Below, piece by piece: positions 26,584-33,543 of a DNA stretch of 62,403 nt (its first letter is position 1; each line of letters opens with the position of its first letter). The position numbers and the translations under genes are program-made. Source of the DNA: a virus; the IMG/VR virus record IMGVR_UViG_3300047195_000664, positions 1 to 62,403 of that record; one strand, 5' to 3'. The notes under the pieces were generated by a model. The model had not been told where the DNA came from. It did not search any database and was given only the letters and a program-made list of their open reading frames with translations.

Positions 26584-27243
26584 TTAAACACCTCTCTTCT
26601 TACCCCATAACCAAACATGCAATCTCATCGTAAAACGCCAATTTCTTTCTTTACAAATTTCTACAATCCATTTTGCGTTTCTTTCCATCTTGTCTTCTGT
26701 TTTACCTTCTGGCATTAACATTATTTTGTTTTGGACAAGATGATATTTCTCTATCAGGGCGTCTATTTCATATATATCGCTTTTTTGAGACACCACAAAC
26801 TTAAAGAATGCGTGTCTTCTCGGTGCGTTAAAATAACTATAGTGTACTATCTTTTTAACATTCTTCGAGTTTGATAATTTAGGTGACACGTTCCATAAAT
26901 CTACACCATTCGATAAGTTATAGTTGTGTGGTTCTATTGTTCCGTTTGTTTCTACTTCTACATAATACCCCGCTAATTTTAATTGGCCAACAAGTGAACT
27001 TACCTCTTCTGCTTGTAATAGAGGCTCGCCGCCCGTAATTACTACATGCTTGCATGGATATTTCATTATTTCAACAAGTAGCTCGCCTATAGTCATTGTA
27101 ACTCCAGCTTTATATTCGTTTGCATATTTAGTGTCGCAGAAACTACAGTTCAGATTACATCCTGCTAAGCGTAAAAATACAGCTGGCTTTCCAGCATTAA
27201 TGCCTTCGCCTTGCACACTATAAAATATCTCGCTTACTTTCAT
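26584..27243 (-). CDS. queE: 7-carboxy-7-deazaguanine synthase
   Basis: 219 residues. Radical-SAM site CNLNCSFCD (a CxxxCxxC variant in this family), preceded by FYSVQGEGINAGKP, and VITGGEPLLQ for SAM binding. It converts 6-carboxytetrahydropterin to 7-carboxy-7-deazaguanine, the third step to preQ0. It lies away from queC/queD/folE but on the same strand. The start overlaps the upstream gene's end by 26 bases, showing coupling. Confidence 0.95.
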   Translation of the reverse strand: MKVSEIFYSVQGEGINAGKPAVFLRLAGCNLNCSFCDTKYANEYKAGVTMTIGELLVEIMKYPCKHVVITGGEPLLQAEEVSSLVGQLKLAGYYVEVETNGTIEPHNYNLSNGVDLWNVSPKLSNSKNVKKIVHYSYFNAPRRHAFFKFVVSQKSDIYEIDALIEKYHLVQNKIMLMPEGKTEDKMERNAKWIVEICKERNWRFTMRLHVWLWGKKRGV

Positions 27244-27667
27244 CTTCCTTCACCTCGGGCTTTTTGATTATACTCAAAAATTTAATATTATTTTCAGTTC
27301 TCTCTTCTTCTAATATTGTTCCTATTAGATAATTAATTAGTCGTAGTGTTCTGTTTTGTCCAAGAGGCCACTCTCCGTGCTTTCTTTTTTCCATTAGCGT
27401 TTGTATTAATTCTTGTTGTTTAATTTTACGGTCACCAATAATATTAATAATGATGTTGGCGCCTTCTTCACTTTGTCCTCTTAGAACTGGATTGGTGCGT
27501 ACTGCCCTTTGTATGTTTTCACACACTTCAATAATGGATTTACATCTACCAATTGTCGCTTGACAAACACCAAAAATCTTATTAGCGTCAAATTGTTCTA
27601 GGTCTACTACTACATCTGATAAATTCATTACATCTTCTTTTAGCTTTTTTAACTCATCCATAGCCAT
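27218..27667 (-). CDS. Hypothetical protein sharing a C-terminal helix pair with the AAA+ protein at 37975
   Basis: 149 residues from ATG 27667 behind GGGTGAT. The N-terminal half is helical with two cysteines. Residues about 95-130 read ELIQTLMEKRKHGEWPLGQNRTLRLI, whose core (GEWPLGQNRTLRLI) closely matches KWDLGFNRTLQLI in the AAA+ protein on the other strand. This suggests a shared winged-helix type domain, perhaps for binding the same DNA site. Function otherwise unknown. Confidence 0.6.
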   Translation of the reverse strand: MAMDELKKLKEDVMNLSDVVVDLEQFDANKIFGVCQATIGRCKSIIEVCENIQRAVRTNPVLRGQSEEGANIIINIIGDRKIKQQELIQTLMEKRKHGEWPLGQNRTLRLINYLIGTILEEERTENNIKFLSIIKKPEVKEDESKRDIL

Positions 27668-27707
27668 TATTATCACCCTTAATTATCCCCGCGACGAATA
27701 GCCTCCT

Positions 27708-27779
27708 AACCGTGATTGGGAATCGAGCCCTATACCACATAGCGAAGCTATGCTGTTCTACCACTTAAACTACACGTCA
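27708..27779 (-). tRNA. Degenerate tRNA-like sequence, possible anticodon UUC (Glu)
   Basis: The minus strand contains a good D arm (GTTT...GAAC with GTGGTAGAAC), an anticodon-type arm GCATA/TATGT around loop GCTTCGC, and a T-like arm AGGG CTCGATT CCC. The acceptor pairs only by CGTG/CACG with a one-base offset, and U33 is replaced by C. It may be a decayed tRNA, a tRNA with an unusual acceptor, or a tRNA-like element. It fills a 100-base gap between two genes. Confidence 0.4.
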
Positions 27780-27782
27780 GCT

Positions 27783-28079
27783 TTAGGGACAAGGGCATTG
27801 GTGTTCACGATAGTATCTGTTTGCGTACTTAAGATTCTCTTTTAAGATTATATCTTTAATTTTTCCAAAGAGACAATTCTCGCTACAAAAGTGGTCGTTT
27901 ACAATTGCTAATGTGTTCTGTGCATTTACCTTAATATTACACGAATATATAAAAATCCATCCTTGTTCGTATGGGAAAGGATGTGGTACGCTCGTACTTT
28001 TATTATATATTCTATCTTCTTTTGGTTCGCTTTCTTTACCACATTGCGCGCACCTAAACTTTGACATCGCTACTTTCAT
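27783..28079 (-). CDS. Zinc-binding protein
   Basis: 98 residues, ATG 28079 behind GAGGTGACG, overlapping the previous gene by 26 bases. CAQCGKESEP near the N-terminus and FCSENCLFGK in the middle provide two Cys pairs for a split zinc site. The C-terminus YREHQCPCP adds two cysteines. It resembles treble-clef or FCS-type zinc fingers. Unknown role in the accessory block. Confidence 0.6.
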   Translation of the reverse strand: MKVAMSKFRCAQCGKESEPKEDRIYNKSTSVPHPFPYEQGWIFIYSCNIKVNAQNTLAIVNDHFCSENCLFGKIKDIILKENLKYANRYYREHQCPCP

Positions 28080-28332
28080 TTGACGTCACCTCGTCTACTG
28101 ATTTATTTATTTCTCTTGCTACTTTTTCTAAGTCAGTCTTTTTAACTCTGTCCTCTCTAAGGAAAGGACCTACCATCCACCAAGGCTTCTTCTTACAGAT
28201 TTTGCCGATATATGTTGAGCTTACACTATGTAGCCCGGCAAGCTCTCTAAATGATAGCTTGTCTTTAAAGTGCCCCAGCCAAATCTGTTTGTACATGCTC
28301 TTGGGTATCTTCTCTGGTATTTTCTTTACCAT
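28054..28332 (-). CDS. Helix-turn-helix protein
   Basis: 92 residues, ATG 28332 following GAGGTGAAG. Residues 26-50 (LSFRELAGLHSVSSTYIGKI) form a HTH of the sigma-70 region 4 / Tc-type pattern. The remainder is charged. It overlaps the preceding gene by 68 bases in another frame, a long overlap for this genome, so one of the two starts may be further in. Likely DNA-binding regulator. Confidence 0.6.
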   Translation of the reverse strand: MVKKIPEKIPKSMYKQIWLGHFKDKLSFRELAGLHSVSSTYIGKICKKKPWWMVGPFLREDRVKKTDLEKVAREINKSVDEVTSNESSDVKV

Positions 28333-28600
28333 TTATCTTCACCTCATTTTTCTTGAATATTTTATATGAACAAACTAAAATGCTATATTGTTCATATTCA
28401 AGTTTGAATCCTTTCATTGTAATTTCATCAAAACCGTAAGTTCTCGCTATTTCAAGGTCTTCTGGAGTAAGTAAAACTTCCTCTAACTTCTTTTTATGTC
28501 GTGACCAGTGAACTTCTGGTGGCACATAATTTTCTCGCTTAACTAATATTGGCGCCTCTGTTTTTTCGCCTTGCATAAAAACGTCGCTTGATATTGTCAT
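28265..28600 (-). CDS. Hypothetical protein with MxIxxxxFxxG N-terminal motif
   Basis: 111 residues, ATG behind GAGTGAT. The first residues MTISSDVFMQG match the opening of three other small proteins (at 34101, 34689 and 36292). After this come VPPEVHWSRHKKKLEEVLL and a mixed region. The conserved opening followed by unlike bodies suggests a common targeting or partner-binding peptide. Confidence 0.6.
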   Translation of the reverse strand: MTISSDVFMQGEKTEAPILVKRENYVPPEVHWSRHKKKLEEVLLTPEDLEIARTYGFDEITMKGFKLEYEQYSILVCSYKIFKKNEVKINGKENTREDTQEHVQTDLAGAL

Positions 28601-28604
28601 ATTA

Positions 28605-28781
28605 TCACTCTCCTAATGAATTTATAAAAAAACAAAAAGCAACAAAACTACACACAAGCCCTATTGGCATGCCTAAAGTATCGGTTTTATCAAGCCACAT
28701 ACGTACTTCAATTAGTGTAACAGCTAATAATATCATAAATATTGTCGTAAAAATCTTCGCCTTAAGTGGTATATGCCTCAT
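28605..28781 (-). CDS. Small two-helix membrane protein
   Basis: 58 residues from ATG 28781. Two hydrophobic segments (about residues 12-28 and 40-55) are separated by a short charged loop (MWLDKTD). No motif. It may act at the host membrane. Confidence 0.55.
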   Translation of the reverse strand: MRHIPLKAKIFTTIFMILLAVTLIEVRMWLDKTDTLGMPIGLVCSFVAFCFFINSLGE

Positions 28782-28782
28782 A

Positions 28783-29037
28783 TTAAACAACCTCTTTTCT
28801 TACTGGCATTAAAATAGAAGAGCCGTCCATATCCTTTCCTATGTGCCAATCAAAATCCAGAGTATTAATCCAGAAAGCTTTATTTGCCAGAGAGCCAAAT
28901 TTTCGTGTTTGTAATATAACCTTATTTTTTATAATATCACAACAATTTGCTTCTCCCACACATATTGTTTTTTCTTCAAGTACTTCTATTGTGTTTTCTT
29001 CTTTCTTTCCTATTATAATTAATCGTTTCAAATCCAT
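28783..29037 (-). CDS. Hypothetical beta-rich protein
   Basis: 84 residues, ATG behind GGAGGATT. It is beta-rich with KRLIIIGKK and ILQTRKF, two adjacent cysteines (NCCD) and an aromatic stretch FWINTLDFDW. Not recognised. It ends just before the membrane-protein gene and starts one base after the upstream stop, so it belongs to the same transcript. Confidence 0.55.
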   Translation of the reverse strand: MDLKRLIIIGKKEENTIEVLEEKTICVGEANCCDIIKNKVILQTRKFGSLANKAFWINTLDFDWHIGKDMDGSSILMPVRKEVV

Positions 29038-29409
29038 TTAATCCTCCTCCTTTAATATTCTTTTCATTTTTTCAAGTAGTAAACTTTCGTCCTTAATTTG
29101 AACTGTTGGCACCCATTCACCATTATCTTTCTTATCAACAACATAAGTGTGCTCAATTACAGTATCTATGAGCAAGTGGAGTTTATCCTCTTTTTCATGG
29201 CTTTCGAGTTTTTCAAAATAACTCGACATACACAATAAACTATCGCATAATATATCCGCCTTTTTCCCTTTGGTTAGCGCTGGAAATACACTACACTTTT
29301 CTTGTGTTGTCTTGTTGCCGCACTCTACACAAACTAACTTGTCGTCAGTTATTTCTAAACACTGCAACATTATTTTCTTCAATTCTGGATTTAATTGAAC
29401 AAACTCCAT
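29038..29409 (-). CDS. Zinc-binding hypothetical protein
   Basis: 123 residues. CVECGNKTTQEKC holds three cysteines and a later CDSLLC two more, a possible zinc site; the C-terminal half is helical. ATG follows GGTGAG. It overlaps nothing and abuts both neighbours. Function unknown. Confidence 0.55.
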   Translation of the reverse strand: MEFVQLNPELKKIMLQCLEITDDKLVCVECGNKTTQEKCSVFPALTKGKKADILCDSLLCMSSYFEKLESHEKEDKLHLLIDTVIEHTYVVDKKDNGEWVPTVQIKDESLLLEKMKRILKEED

Positions 29410-29414
29410 TTAGC

Positions 29415-29576
29415 TCACCTCATTATTTTTAGACACTTTAGGTGAATATGAGATAGTCCGCCATAGTTGTTCGCATATGCAACACACTTTTTTTCTTTTT
29501 GTATTATTTTACTACATCTTTTACAAATTGCTCTGCCGCTTGCTTTCTCTACAAATGGCGCTCCTTTATGATACAT
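29415..29576 (-). CDS. Tiny PARP-type zinc-finger-like protein
   Basis: 53 residues, ATG 29576 behind AGGTGAG. The body reads EKASGRAICKRCSKII, then HIHLKCL, i.e. GRAxCxxC followed by HxHxxC. This resembles the zinc finger of eukaryotic PARP and DNA ligase III, which reads nicks and ends in DNA. A stand-alone 53-residue version would be unusual; resemblance is by motif only. Confidence 0.55.
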   Translation of the reverse strand: MYHKGAPFVEKASGRAICKRCSKIIQKEKKCVAYANNYGGLSHIHLKCLKIMR

Positions 29577-29581
29577 TTCAC

Positions 29582-29746
29582 TCACCTGTTTTTATATCTA
29601 TTTATTACCTTTAGCACTTCATATCCGTCTTCTTGTGCTAAAACTATGAAGGCACATTTCAGAACTTCTTTTATTTGTGCTATATTAACTTGTTCTCTTA
29701 GGCCTTCTATCTTCGATATTTCTACCGCTATCTTATTTAGATTCAT
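29582..29746 (-). CDS. Small helical protein
   Basis: 54 residues from ATG 29746, which follows AGGTGAAAAGA; a longer in-frame start at 29848 lies within the HD-domain gene without a ribosome site. Residues NLNKIAVEISKIEG and VNIAQIKEVL form two helices, a pattern seen in short phage proteins. Function unknown. Confidence 0.55.
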   Translation of the reverse strand: MNLNKIAVEISKIEGLREQVNIAQIKEVLKCAFIVLAQEDGYEVLKVINRYKNR

Positions 29747-30446
29747 TCTTTTCACCTTTTTCCTCTCTAATTGTGGCCACCAGGTCACAAAAGTGCAACT
29801 TCGCGCCCAGTTCATTTGGCATTCCTTTAAATCCACTCCATCCGCCATGATGGAACTGTAGCGCGTTTATTTGGTCTGGTAATAATTGAACATTGTATTC
29901 ACACAACATTATGATAGTATTTAATATGTGGTCTGTATTAGGTTCTTTAAAGATAACCTTATCTCCTTCCCAACCATATGTCCTTGCTTTACCAATATCA
30001 TGTGTTGCCGCCAAAAACTGCAACTCTTTATCATTAGGGAAGAACTCTTTTGCTACCTTTAATGTGTTATCGAGATGTTTAAGTAATCCACCTTTAGTGT
30101 TTAAATGATGCTTCTCTGAGGCTGGTGCATCGTGTAATTCTTCAAGGAAATATTGTAATACGCCTTCTACTTGTTTTTCTTCTTCTTGTTTTTCTTCTTC
30201 TTGTTTTTCTTCTTCTTCATTCTTCTTCATATAACCTATTATAAATGCAAGAGCTTGATTTCTGTTATAAAAGTCCATATCTAATTTATCTCTTTCACTT
30301 GTCCAACCCAAATCATCTATCACTCTTACTCTGTAAATATACTTTTTGTTTTCCTTTGTTTCAAATACAGCAATTGCAATATTCTCAACTTTTCTTTTAT
30401 GTTTCCATGTATTTAATGATGTTCGTTTCCAATCTTTTAATGCCAT
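29733..30446 (-). CDS. HD-domain phosphohydrolase
   Basis: 237 residues. A beta-rich N-terminal part (about 80 residues) is joined by an acidic linker of repeated KQEEE units to an HD domain: H...H..NTL, then AATHDIGKARTYGW with the His-Asp pair, and HFHHGGW-like LQFHHGG later. HD enzymes hydrolyse nucleotides or nucleic acid phosphodiesters. In a virus that modifies guanine, dNTP pool control is a fair guess but not shown. The 345-bp spacer upstream holds the first structured RNA element. Confidence 0.75.
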   Translation of the reverse strand: MALKDWKRTSLNTWKHKRKVENIAIAVFETKENKKYIYRVRVIDDLGWTSERDKLDMDFYNRNQALAFIIGYMKKNEEEEKQEEEKQEEEKQVEGVLQYFLEELHDAPASEKHHLNTKGGLLKHLDNTLKVAKEFFPNDKELQFLAATHDIGKARTYGWEGDKVIFKEPNTDHILNTIIMLCEYNVQLLPDQINALQFHHGGWSGFKGMPNELGAKLHFCDLVATIREEKGEKNESK

Positions 30447-30467
30447 TTATTTCACCTCATTAATATT

Positions 30468-30785
30468 AACAGGGCAACACGCCACACTGTTCAGAGTAAC
30501 ATACTCAGCTCTCACGAACCGCAGCACTTGTTGCCTTTCTGCTTCGTTCACTGACTTATGCTTAAACCACATCAGTGAACATCTAACCCACTTATGTAAG
30601 GAGGTTAAATTCTATACACACTTGGGGTTGTGGTCAAACTCATATGAACTTTCATTCACATGAAATGCCTGGCACACGAGGCTTTGTGTTTATGACATGC
30701 TATAGATTATCACAAACACTTTACAAACTACCGCTTGTATAACATTTCGCCTGCAGATTTATCCACCGGGGACTCCGGCGTGCCT
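30468..30785 (-). ncRNA. Structured RNA element, copy 1
   Basis: This 345-bp gap has no convincing gene. On the minus strand AGCAG-AAA-GGCAACA (complement of 30529-30543) pairs with TGTTGCC-CTGTT (complement of 30468-30479), including a G-U wobble that pairs only on this strand. The same helix with compensatory changes occurs at 33394-33543. A second perfect nine-base hairpin GTTCACTGA/TCAGTGAAC lies just beside it. I do not recognise the family; boundaries are approximate. Confidence 0.55.
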
Positions 30786-30791
30786 TTAGGC

Positions 30792-30986
30792 TCATTTTTC
30801 ATCATCTAATATTACAAATAATCCATTAGTTGCTATTAGGAACTCGTCTAGTCTTCCCATCTCTTCCAATACTCCATGCTGGTCGTTTATACTTTTAGTC
30901 CTATTGAAATCGTTTTCTAGTTCACTTCTTCTTACCTTAACAAGATATCGTACAAGCTCCATTGCGCTGAATGATATTCTTTTCAT
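30792..30986 (-). CDS. Small helical protein
   Basis: 64 residues, ATG behind GGAGGGATT. Helical with many Arg/Glu (VKVRRSELENDFNR) and a short beta tail FVILDDEK. Starts with a four-base overlap to the upstream gene. Not recognised. Confidence 0.55.
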   Translation of the reverse strand: MKRISFSAMELVRYLVKVRRSELENDFNRTKSINDQHGVLEEMGRLDEFLIATNGLFVILDDEK

Positions 30987-31405
30987 TCTAATCCCTCCTT
31001 CTCATCCATAAAAATTGTTTCAATATCCTCGAAAAATTTTATGTGTTCTTGTTTCTGGAAAATATAAACTGTGGCATTATCTAATACTAATCTATAAAGA
31101 CCAATAGTTTTGTCTTTATTTACTGCCCAACCCATTTCTTTTATTAGCGCTTTAGGGATTGCTATTCCACTACCATTACCACCTCTAAGATAACTATCAT
31201 CAATTTGCTCCTTATTGAAAGTTACTTTTAATATTCCCAACTCCTTATTATATGTGTAAGTAGCATACATTCCTTCTACTATACTTGGAATTGGCATCTT
31301 TCTTCCGCTGCTCCCCAGTTTCGCAAAAAAAGATAGGTGTGGTACTGATAAAACAACATTCCTATCACAATACTTTTTCCAAGGCGCCATTTTTATCTTT
31401 TGCAT
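30983..31405 (-). CDS. Hypothetical protein with AbrB-like segment
   Basis: 140 residues, ATG behind GAGGTGAT. The middle contains IAIPKALIKEMGW followed by beta strands (TIGLYRLVLDNATVYIF), which recalls the swapped-hairpin AbrB/SpoVT DNA-binding fold (..IxIPkal...lgl..GD.v.). The N-terminal half is beta-rich. It may be a transcription regulator. Moderate to low certainty on fold. Confidence 0.5.
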   Translation of the reverse strand: MQKIKMAPWKKYCDRNVVLSVPHLSFFAKLGSSGRKMPIPSIVEGMYATYTYNKELGILKVTFNKEQIDDSYLRGGNGSGIAIPKALIKEMGWAVNKDKTIGLYRLVLDNATVYIFQKQEHIKFFEDIETIFMDEKEGLE

Positions 31406-31414
31406 TTTATCACC

Positions 31415-31579
31415 TCATATAATTTCCATTTTCGCCATTCTTTCCAACATTAATTTGCCTGTTTTGGTGTTATAATCTATTTCATGTCTAACTACATTCC
31501 AACTTGCTGGACCGTGTAGTTCGTCGACATCTACAATAATCGGGTTTGTTTCCTCGCCCTTGGTAGTCTTACGAAGGTC
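31415..31579 (-). other. Open frame in -1 register after the gene at 31531; possible frameshifted tail
   Basis: From an in-frame TAA at 31580-31582 down to a TGA at 31415 there are 54 sense codons with no ATG or GTG in the first half. Their sequence (for example NPIIVDVDELHGPASW and EIDYNTKTGKLMLERM) looks like real protein. It lies in the -1 frame relative to the upstream gene and overlaps its end by 49 bases. A frameshift (natural or sequencing error), or a non-standard start, could express it. Confidence 0.4.
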
Positions 31580-31845
31580 TTATAAAACCTTATTTTCAGG
31601 GCGTCGTAATCTTTATCATGTTCTTTTGGTATGCTGTCTTCGAAATCATCATGTATCGCGTTTAAATCGCCGTTAGTACCTAATACATACTTTAATGTAC
31701 AAATTTCTGTTGCCATTATAATTCTTATAAGGTCACGTTCCATATTATCGTTTCTAACGGCGAGATTTTCTGGTTTGCCAAATACTCGTGCGAAGACTTC
31801 TTTTGATAATCTTAAGCCTTCTTCAATTTCTGCTTGTGGGCGCAT
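31531..31845 (-). CDS. Hypothetical protein
   Basis: 104 residues from ATG 31845. Helical, with RLSKEVFARVFGKPENL and MATEICTLKYVLG; the end is rich in Arg and Lys. The C-terminal residues may be altered by a frameshift, since coding-like sequence continues in the -1 frame beyond the stop. Not recognised. Confidence 0.5.
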   Translation of the reverse strand: MRPQAEIEEGLRLSKEVFARVFGKPENLAVRNDNMERDLIRIIMATEICTLKYVLGTNGDLNAIHDDFEDSIPKEHDKDYDALKIRFYKTFVRLPRARKQTRLL

Positions 31846-31850
31846 TTTTA

Positions 31851-32036
31851 TCACTTAATTCTATGTTCAAACGGCTCACGCATGGTTAGTGCGCATGTTT
31901 GGTTTATAAAGTTTTGTGTAGTGTCCCTAAATATTTGTGCTTGTGACTCTAAATCTAATAATAAATTCACAATTTCTCCTTTTGTCATTTTTATGATAAA
32001 TTCTTCTTCAGTAGGTACTACTCTTTTAATTTCCAT
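31851..32036 (-). CDS. Small helical protein
   Basis: 61 residues from ATG 32036 after GGGGCGAT; the longer frame to 32126 would overlap the neighbour. Contains TKGEIVNLLLDLESQ, a helix pattern. Not recognised. Confidence 0.5.
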   Translation of the reverse strand: MEIKRVVPTEEEFIIKMTKGEIVNLLLDLESQAQIFRDTTQNFINQTCALTMREPFEHRIK

Positions 32037-32037
32037 A

Positions 32038-32169
32038 TTATCGCCCCTTTTCAAATTCCTTGCCACAAAAGCCACAAAATATAATACCATGACTTTTAAT
32101 AACCTCTCCTTTAAACCCGTCGCCACAGTAATGAATTCTTGGTTGGATGCGTATTTTTTTCTTTTTCAT
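32038..32169 (-). CDS. Tiny zinc-ribbon protein
   Basis: 43 residues, ATG 32169 behind GAGGTAAT, overlapping the upstream stop as ATGA. Basic start (MKKKKIRIQPRIHY) and a CGDG...FCGFCGKEF end, giving three cysteines plus His. One of a run of tiny zinc proteins. Confidence 0.55.
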   Translation of the reverse strand: MKKKKIRIQPRIHYCGDGFKGEVIKSHGIIFCGFCGKEFEKGR

Positions 32170-32306
32170 AATATTACCTCTTTTGGTATTCTTGCAGGGA
32201 CTACCTTTGTGATATTGCATGTGTCGCAACATCTTCCTTTTGCTATTGGTTCTGCGTTGTTACCATAACCATTGTAATTCTTTTTGCAAATTACACATTT
32301 TTTCAT
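32166..32306 (-). CDS. Small conserved phage-type zinc protein
   Basis: 46 residues, ATG 32306. The sequence MKKCVICKKNYNGYGNNAEP then GRCCDTCN is strongly reminiscent of a very common short protein in tailed phages that I know as unannotated; the GYGNNAEP and GRCCDxCN motifs are its hallmark. Four cysteines form a zinc site. Function unknown. Its presence links this archaeal-type virus to the bacterial tailed-phage gene pool. Confidence 0.75.
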   Translation of the reverse strand: MKKCVICKKNYNGYGNNAEPIAKGRCCDTCNITKVVPARIPKEVIL

Positions 32307-32378
32307 TTTAATTCACTTCTACCTATACTTATAGGAATATAAGTCTTTTAAAAAAACATATGCCCATCATAATATAAT

Positions 32379-32558
32379 CTAATCATCCCATTCTTTTGCT
32401 CTATCACCCAAGCCTGTAATGAATCGTGCACCACAACTTGTGCATTTAAAAAGGTCGCCGTTAAGTTTGCCGTGGAATTTAATTGAGATAACCTTGATTC
32501 CAGTCTCTAAGCAAATAACATTAGGACTTCCGCATTCGCTACATTGGATATGAACCAT
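32379..32558 (-). CDS. Zinc-ribbon protein
   Basis: 59 residues, ATG 32558. CSECGSPNVI at the N-terminus and FKCTSCGARF near the end form a classical two-knuckle zinc ribbon like those of transcription factors. Could bind nucleic acid or RNA polymerase. It has its own 70-base spacer downstream with AT-rich sequence. Confidence 0.6.
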   Translation of the reverse strand: MVHIQCSECGSPNVICLETGIKVISIKFHGKLNGDLFKCTSCGARFITGLGDRAKEWDD

Positions 32559-32560
32559 TG

Positions 32561-32785
32561 TTAATCACTCAAACCCATCTCTTTTCTTAATTCATATTTT
32601 TCGTGCCGTCTTTTTATCTCTCTTGATACCATAGATTTGACAACATTAATACCGAAACCATTAAATGCTGTGTTAAAAAATTCCCAGCGTAAAATAATAT
32701 CTAGCGCCTTCTCTACTTCTTCTATTTTCTTTCTATCCATATTAGTTATCTCTTTCTCCCAATCACCTAATGTTATTGTTGCCAT
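32561..32785 (-). CDS. Small helical protein
   Basis: 74 residues from ATG 32785 (GGGTAAT upstream); longer frames overlap the neighbour. Helical, with DRKKIEEVEKALDIIL and a basic helix SREIKRRHEKYELRK. Not recognised. Confidence 0.55.
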   Translation of the reverse strand: MATITLGDWEKEITNMDRKKIEEVEKALDIILRWEFFNTAFNGFGINVVKSMVSREIKRRHEKYELRKEMGLSD

Positions 32786-32790
32786 AATAA

Positions 32791-32976
32791 TTACCCTTTT
32801 AATATTAGTGGAATACATTCGCCACAATAATAATTGGCTTGATAGTCTTTGTAATAGTTTGGATAATGTAATATTGTCCCGCATTTAGAGCATCTTCTTT
32901 TGCTATGCGTATTCTTCCGCGCCTCTTCGTTCATGGCTTCGATGCGTGCTTTTATTTGTTCTTGTGTTGGTAACAT
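32791..32976 (-). CDS. Zinc-ribbon protein
   Basis: 61 residues from ATG 32976. An N-terminal helix (EQIKARIEAMNEEAR) is followed by CSKCGTILHYP and YYCGECIPL, two Cys pairs. Overlaps nothing but the upstream gene stop nearby. Role unknown. Confidence 0.55.
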   Translation of the reverse strand: MLPTQEQIKARIEAMNEEARKNTHSKRRCSKCGTILHYPNYYKDYQANYYCGECIPLILKG

Positions 32977-32981
32977 AATAA

Positions 32982-33107
32982 TCATTCCGTAATACCTTGC
33001 TCCTTTAAAAACTTACCAAGACAATCTCTACACGATTTACATTGTGTCACATGAGCTATGGTAAGTATATATCTCGTTGAATCATCTTCATTTAGTTCTA
33101 TTTTCAT
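32982..33107 (-). CDS. Tiny cysteine-pair protein
   Basis: 41 residues, ATG 33107. It contains QCKSCRDCLGKFL, three cysteines close together preceded by His (IAHVTQC). Unknown; same pattern of compact zinc peptides as its neighbours. Confidence 0.5.
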   Translation of the reverse strand: MKIELNEDDSTRYILTIAHVTQCKSCRDCLGKFLKEQGITE

Positions 33108-33111
33108 AATA

Positions 33112-33258
33112 CTACACCTTCTCTATACTTATAACCTTTATTCCAGTGTCGCTACCGTAGGCTTCTTGCATTAAATCGATTAAGCTTCCAGTTCCTACAA
33201 AACTATGGAATGCGCTGTCTTCGTCGATTTCTATTGTTACGGTTACTATTTCTTTCAT
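33112..33258 (-). CDS. Small acidic protein
   Basis: 48 residues, ATG 33258. Opens with KEIVTVTIEIDED, a beta pair, and has a Gly/Ser loop then helix SLIDLMQEAYG. No cysteine. Not recognised. Confidence 0.5.
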   Translation of the reverse strand: MKEIVTVTIEIDEDSAFHSFVGTGSLIDLMQEAYGSDTGIKVISIEKV

Positions 33259-33264
33259 AATTAA

Positions 33265-33372
33265 TCACCTTGGTTTTCTATTATCATAATTTGTTCCTTT
33301 TTCACCTTCTATACATTCTTCACACAGCTTTCCGCTGCGTATTGGAACTCCGCATCTTTTACATTTTGGCAT
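33265..33372 (-). CDS. Tiny zinc-ribbon protein
   Basis: 35 residues, ATG 33372 behind GGAGGTAAAG. MPKCKRCGVPIRSGKLCEEC is a complete four-cysteine zinc ribbon; the tail is polar. It is the first gene downstream of the second structured RNA element. Confidence 0.6.
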   Translation of the reverse strand: MPKCKRCGVPIRSGKLCEECIEGEKGTNYDNRKPR

Positions 33373-33393
33373 ATTCTTTACCTCCTTTTGAGC

Positions 33394-33543
33394 TATTGGA
33401 TATAGCAGGACAACGAACTATCCGCTTCGTTTGCAAGACGAATCTTTGCGGACAATACCACCAACTCAAAATCGCTGATGACATCGTTTGCGGCGCCCAT
33501 TTAGAAACACAATTTCGTCACCGTTGTCTTTCTGCTCCCAATA
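33394..33543 (-). ncRNA. Structured RNA element, copy 2
   Basis: On the minus strand TATTGG, AGCAG, an AAA bulge and GACAACG pair with CGTTGTC, CTGCT and CCAATA to form one long helix. It encloses about 105 bases that include another hairpin (TCCGC/GCGGA). The AGCAG-AAA-GRCAACR / YGTTGYC-CTGYT part is shared with the element at 30468-30785, with two compensated base pairs and one G-U to G-C change. No gene fits this stretch. Confidence 0.6.

Noticed and set aside
25968-26633. Plus-strand 221-codon frame
   Set aside because: Antisense across three minus-strand genes including SNF2; no supporting signal.
29733-30446. DatZ-like dATPase of 2-aminoadenine (Z-genome) phages
   Set aside because: The HD motif alone is not specific, and no PurZ or DatZ partner genes are present.
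30544-30600. Hammerhead ribozyme suggested by CTGATG and CGAA on the minus strand
   Set aside because: CTGA lies inside a perfect helix and the core CUGAUGA/GAAA/UH arrangement is not met.
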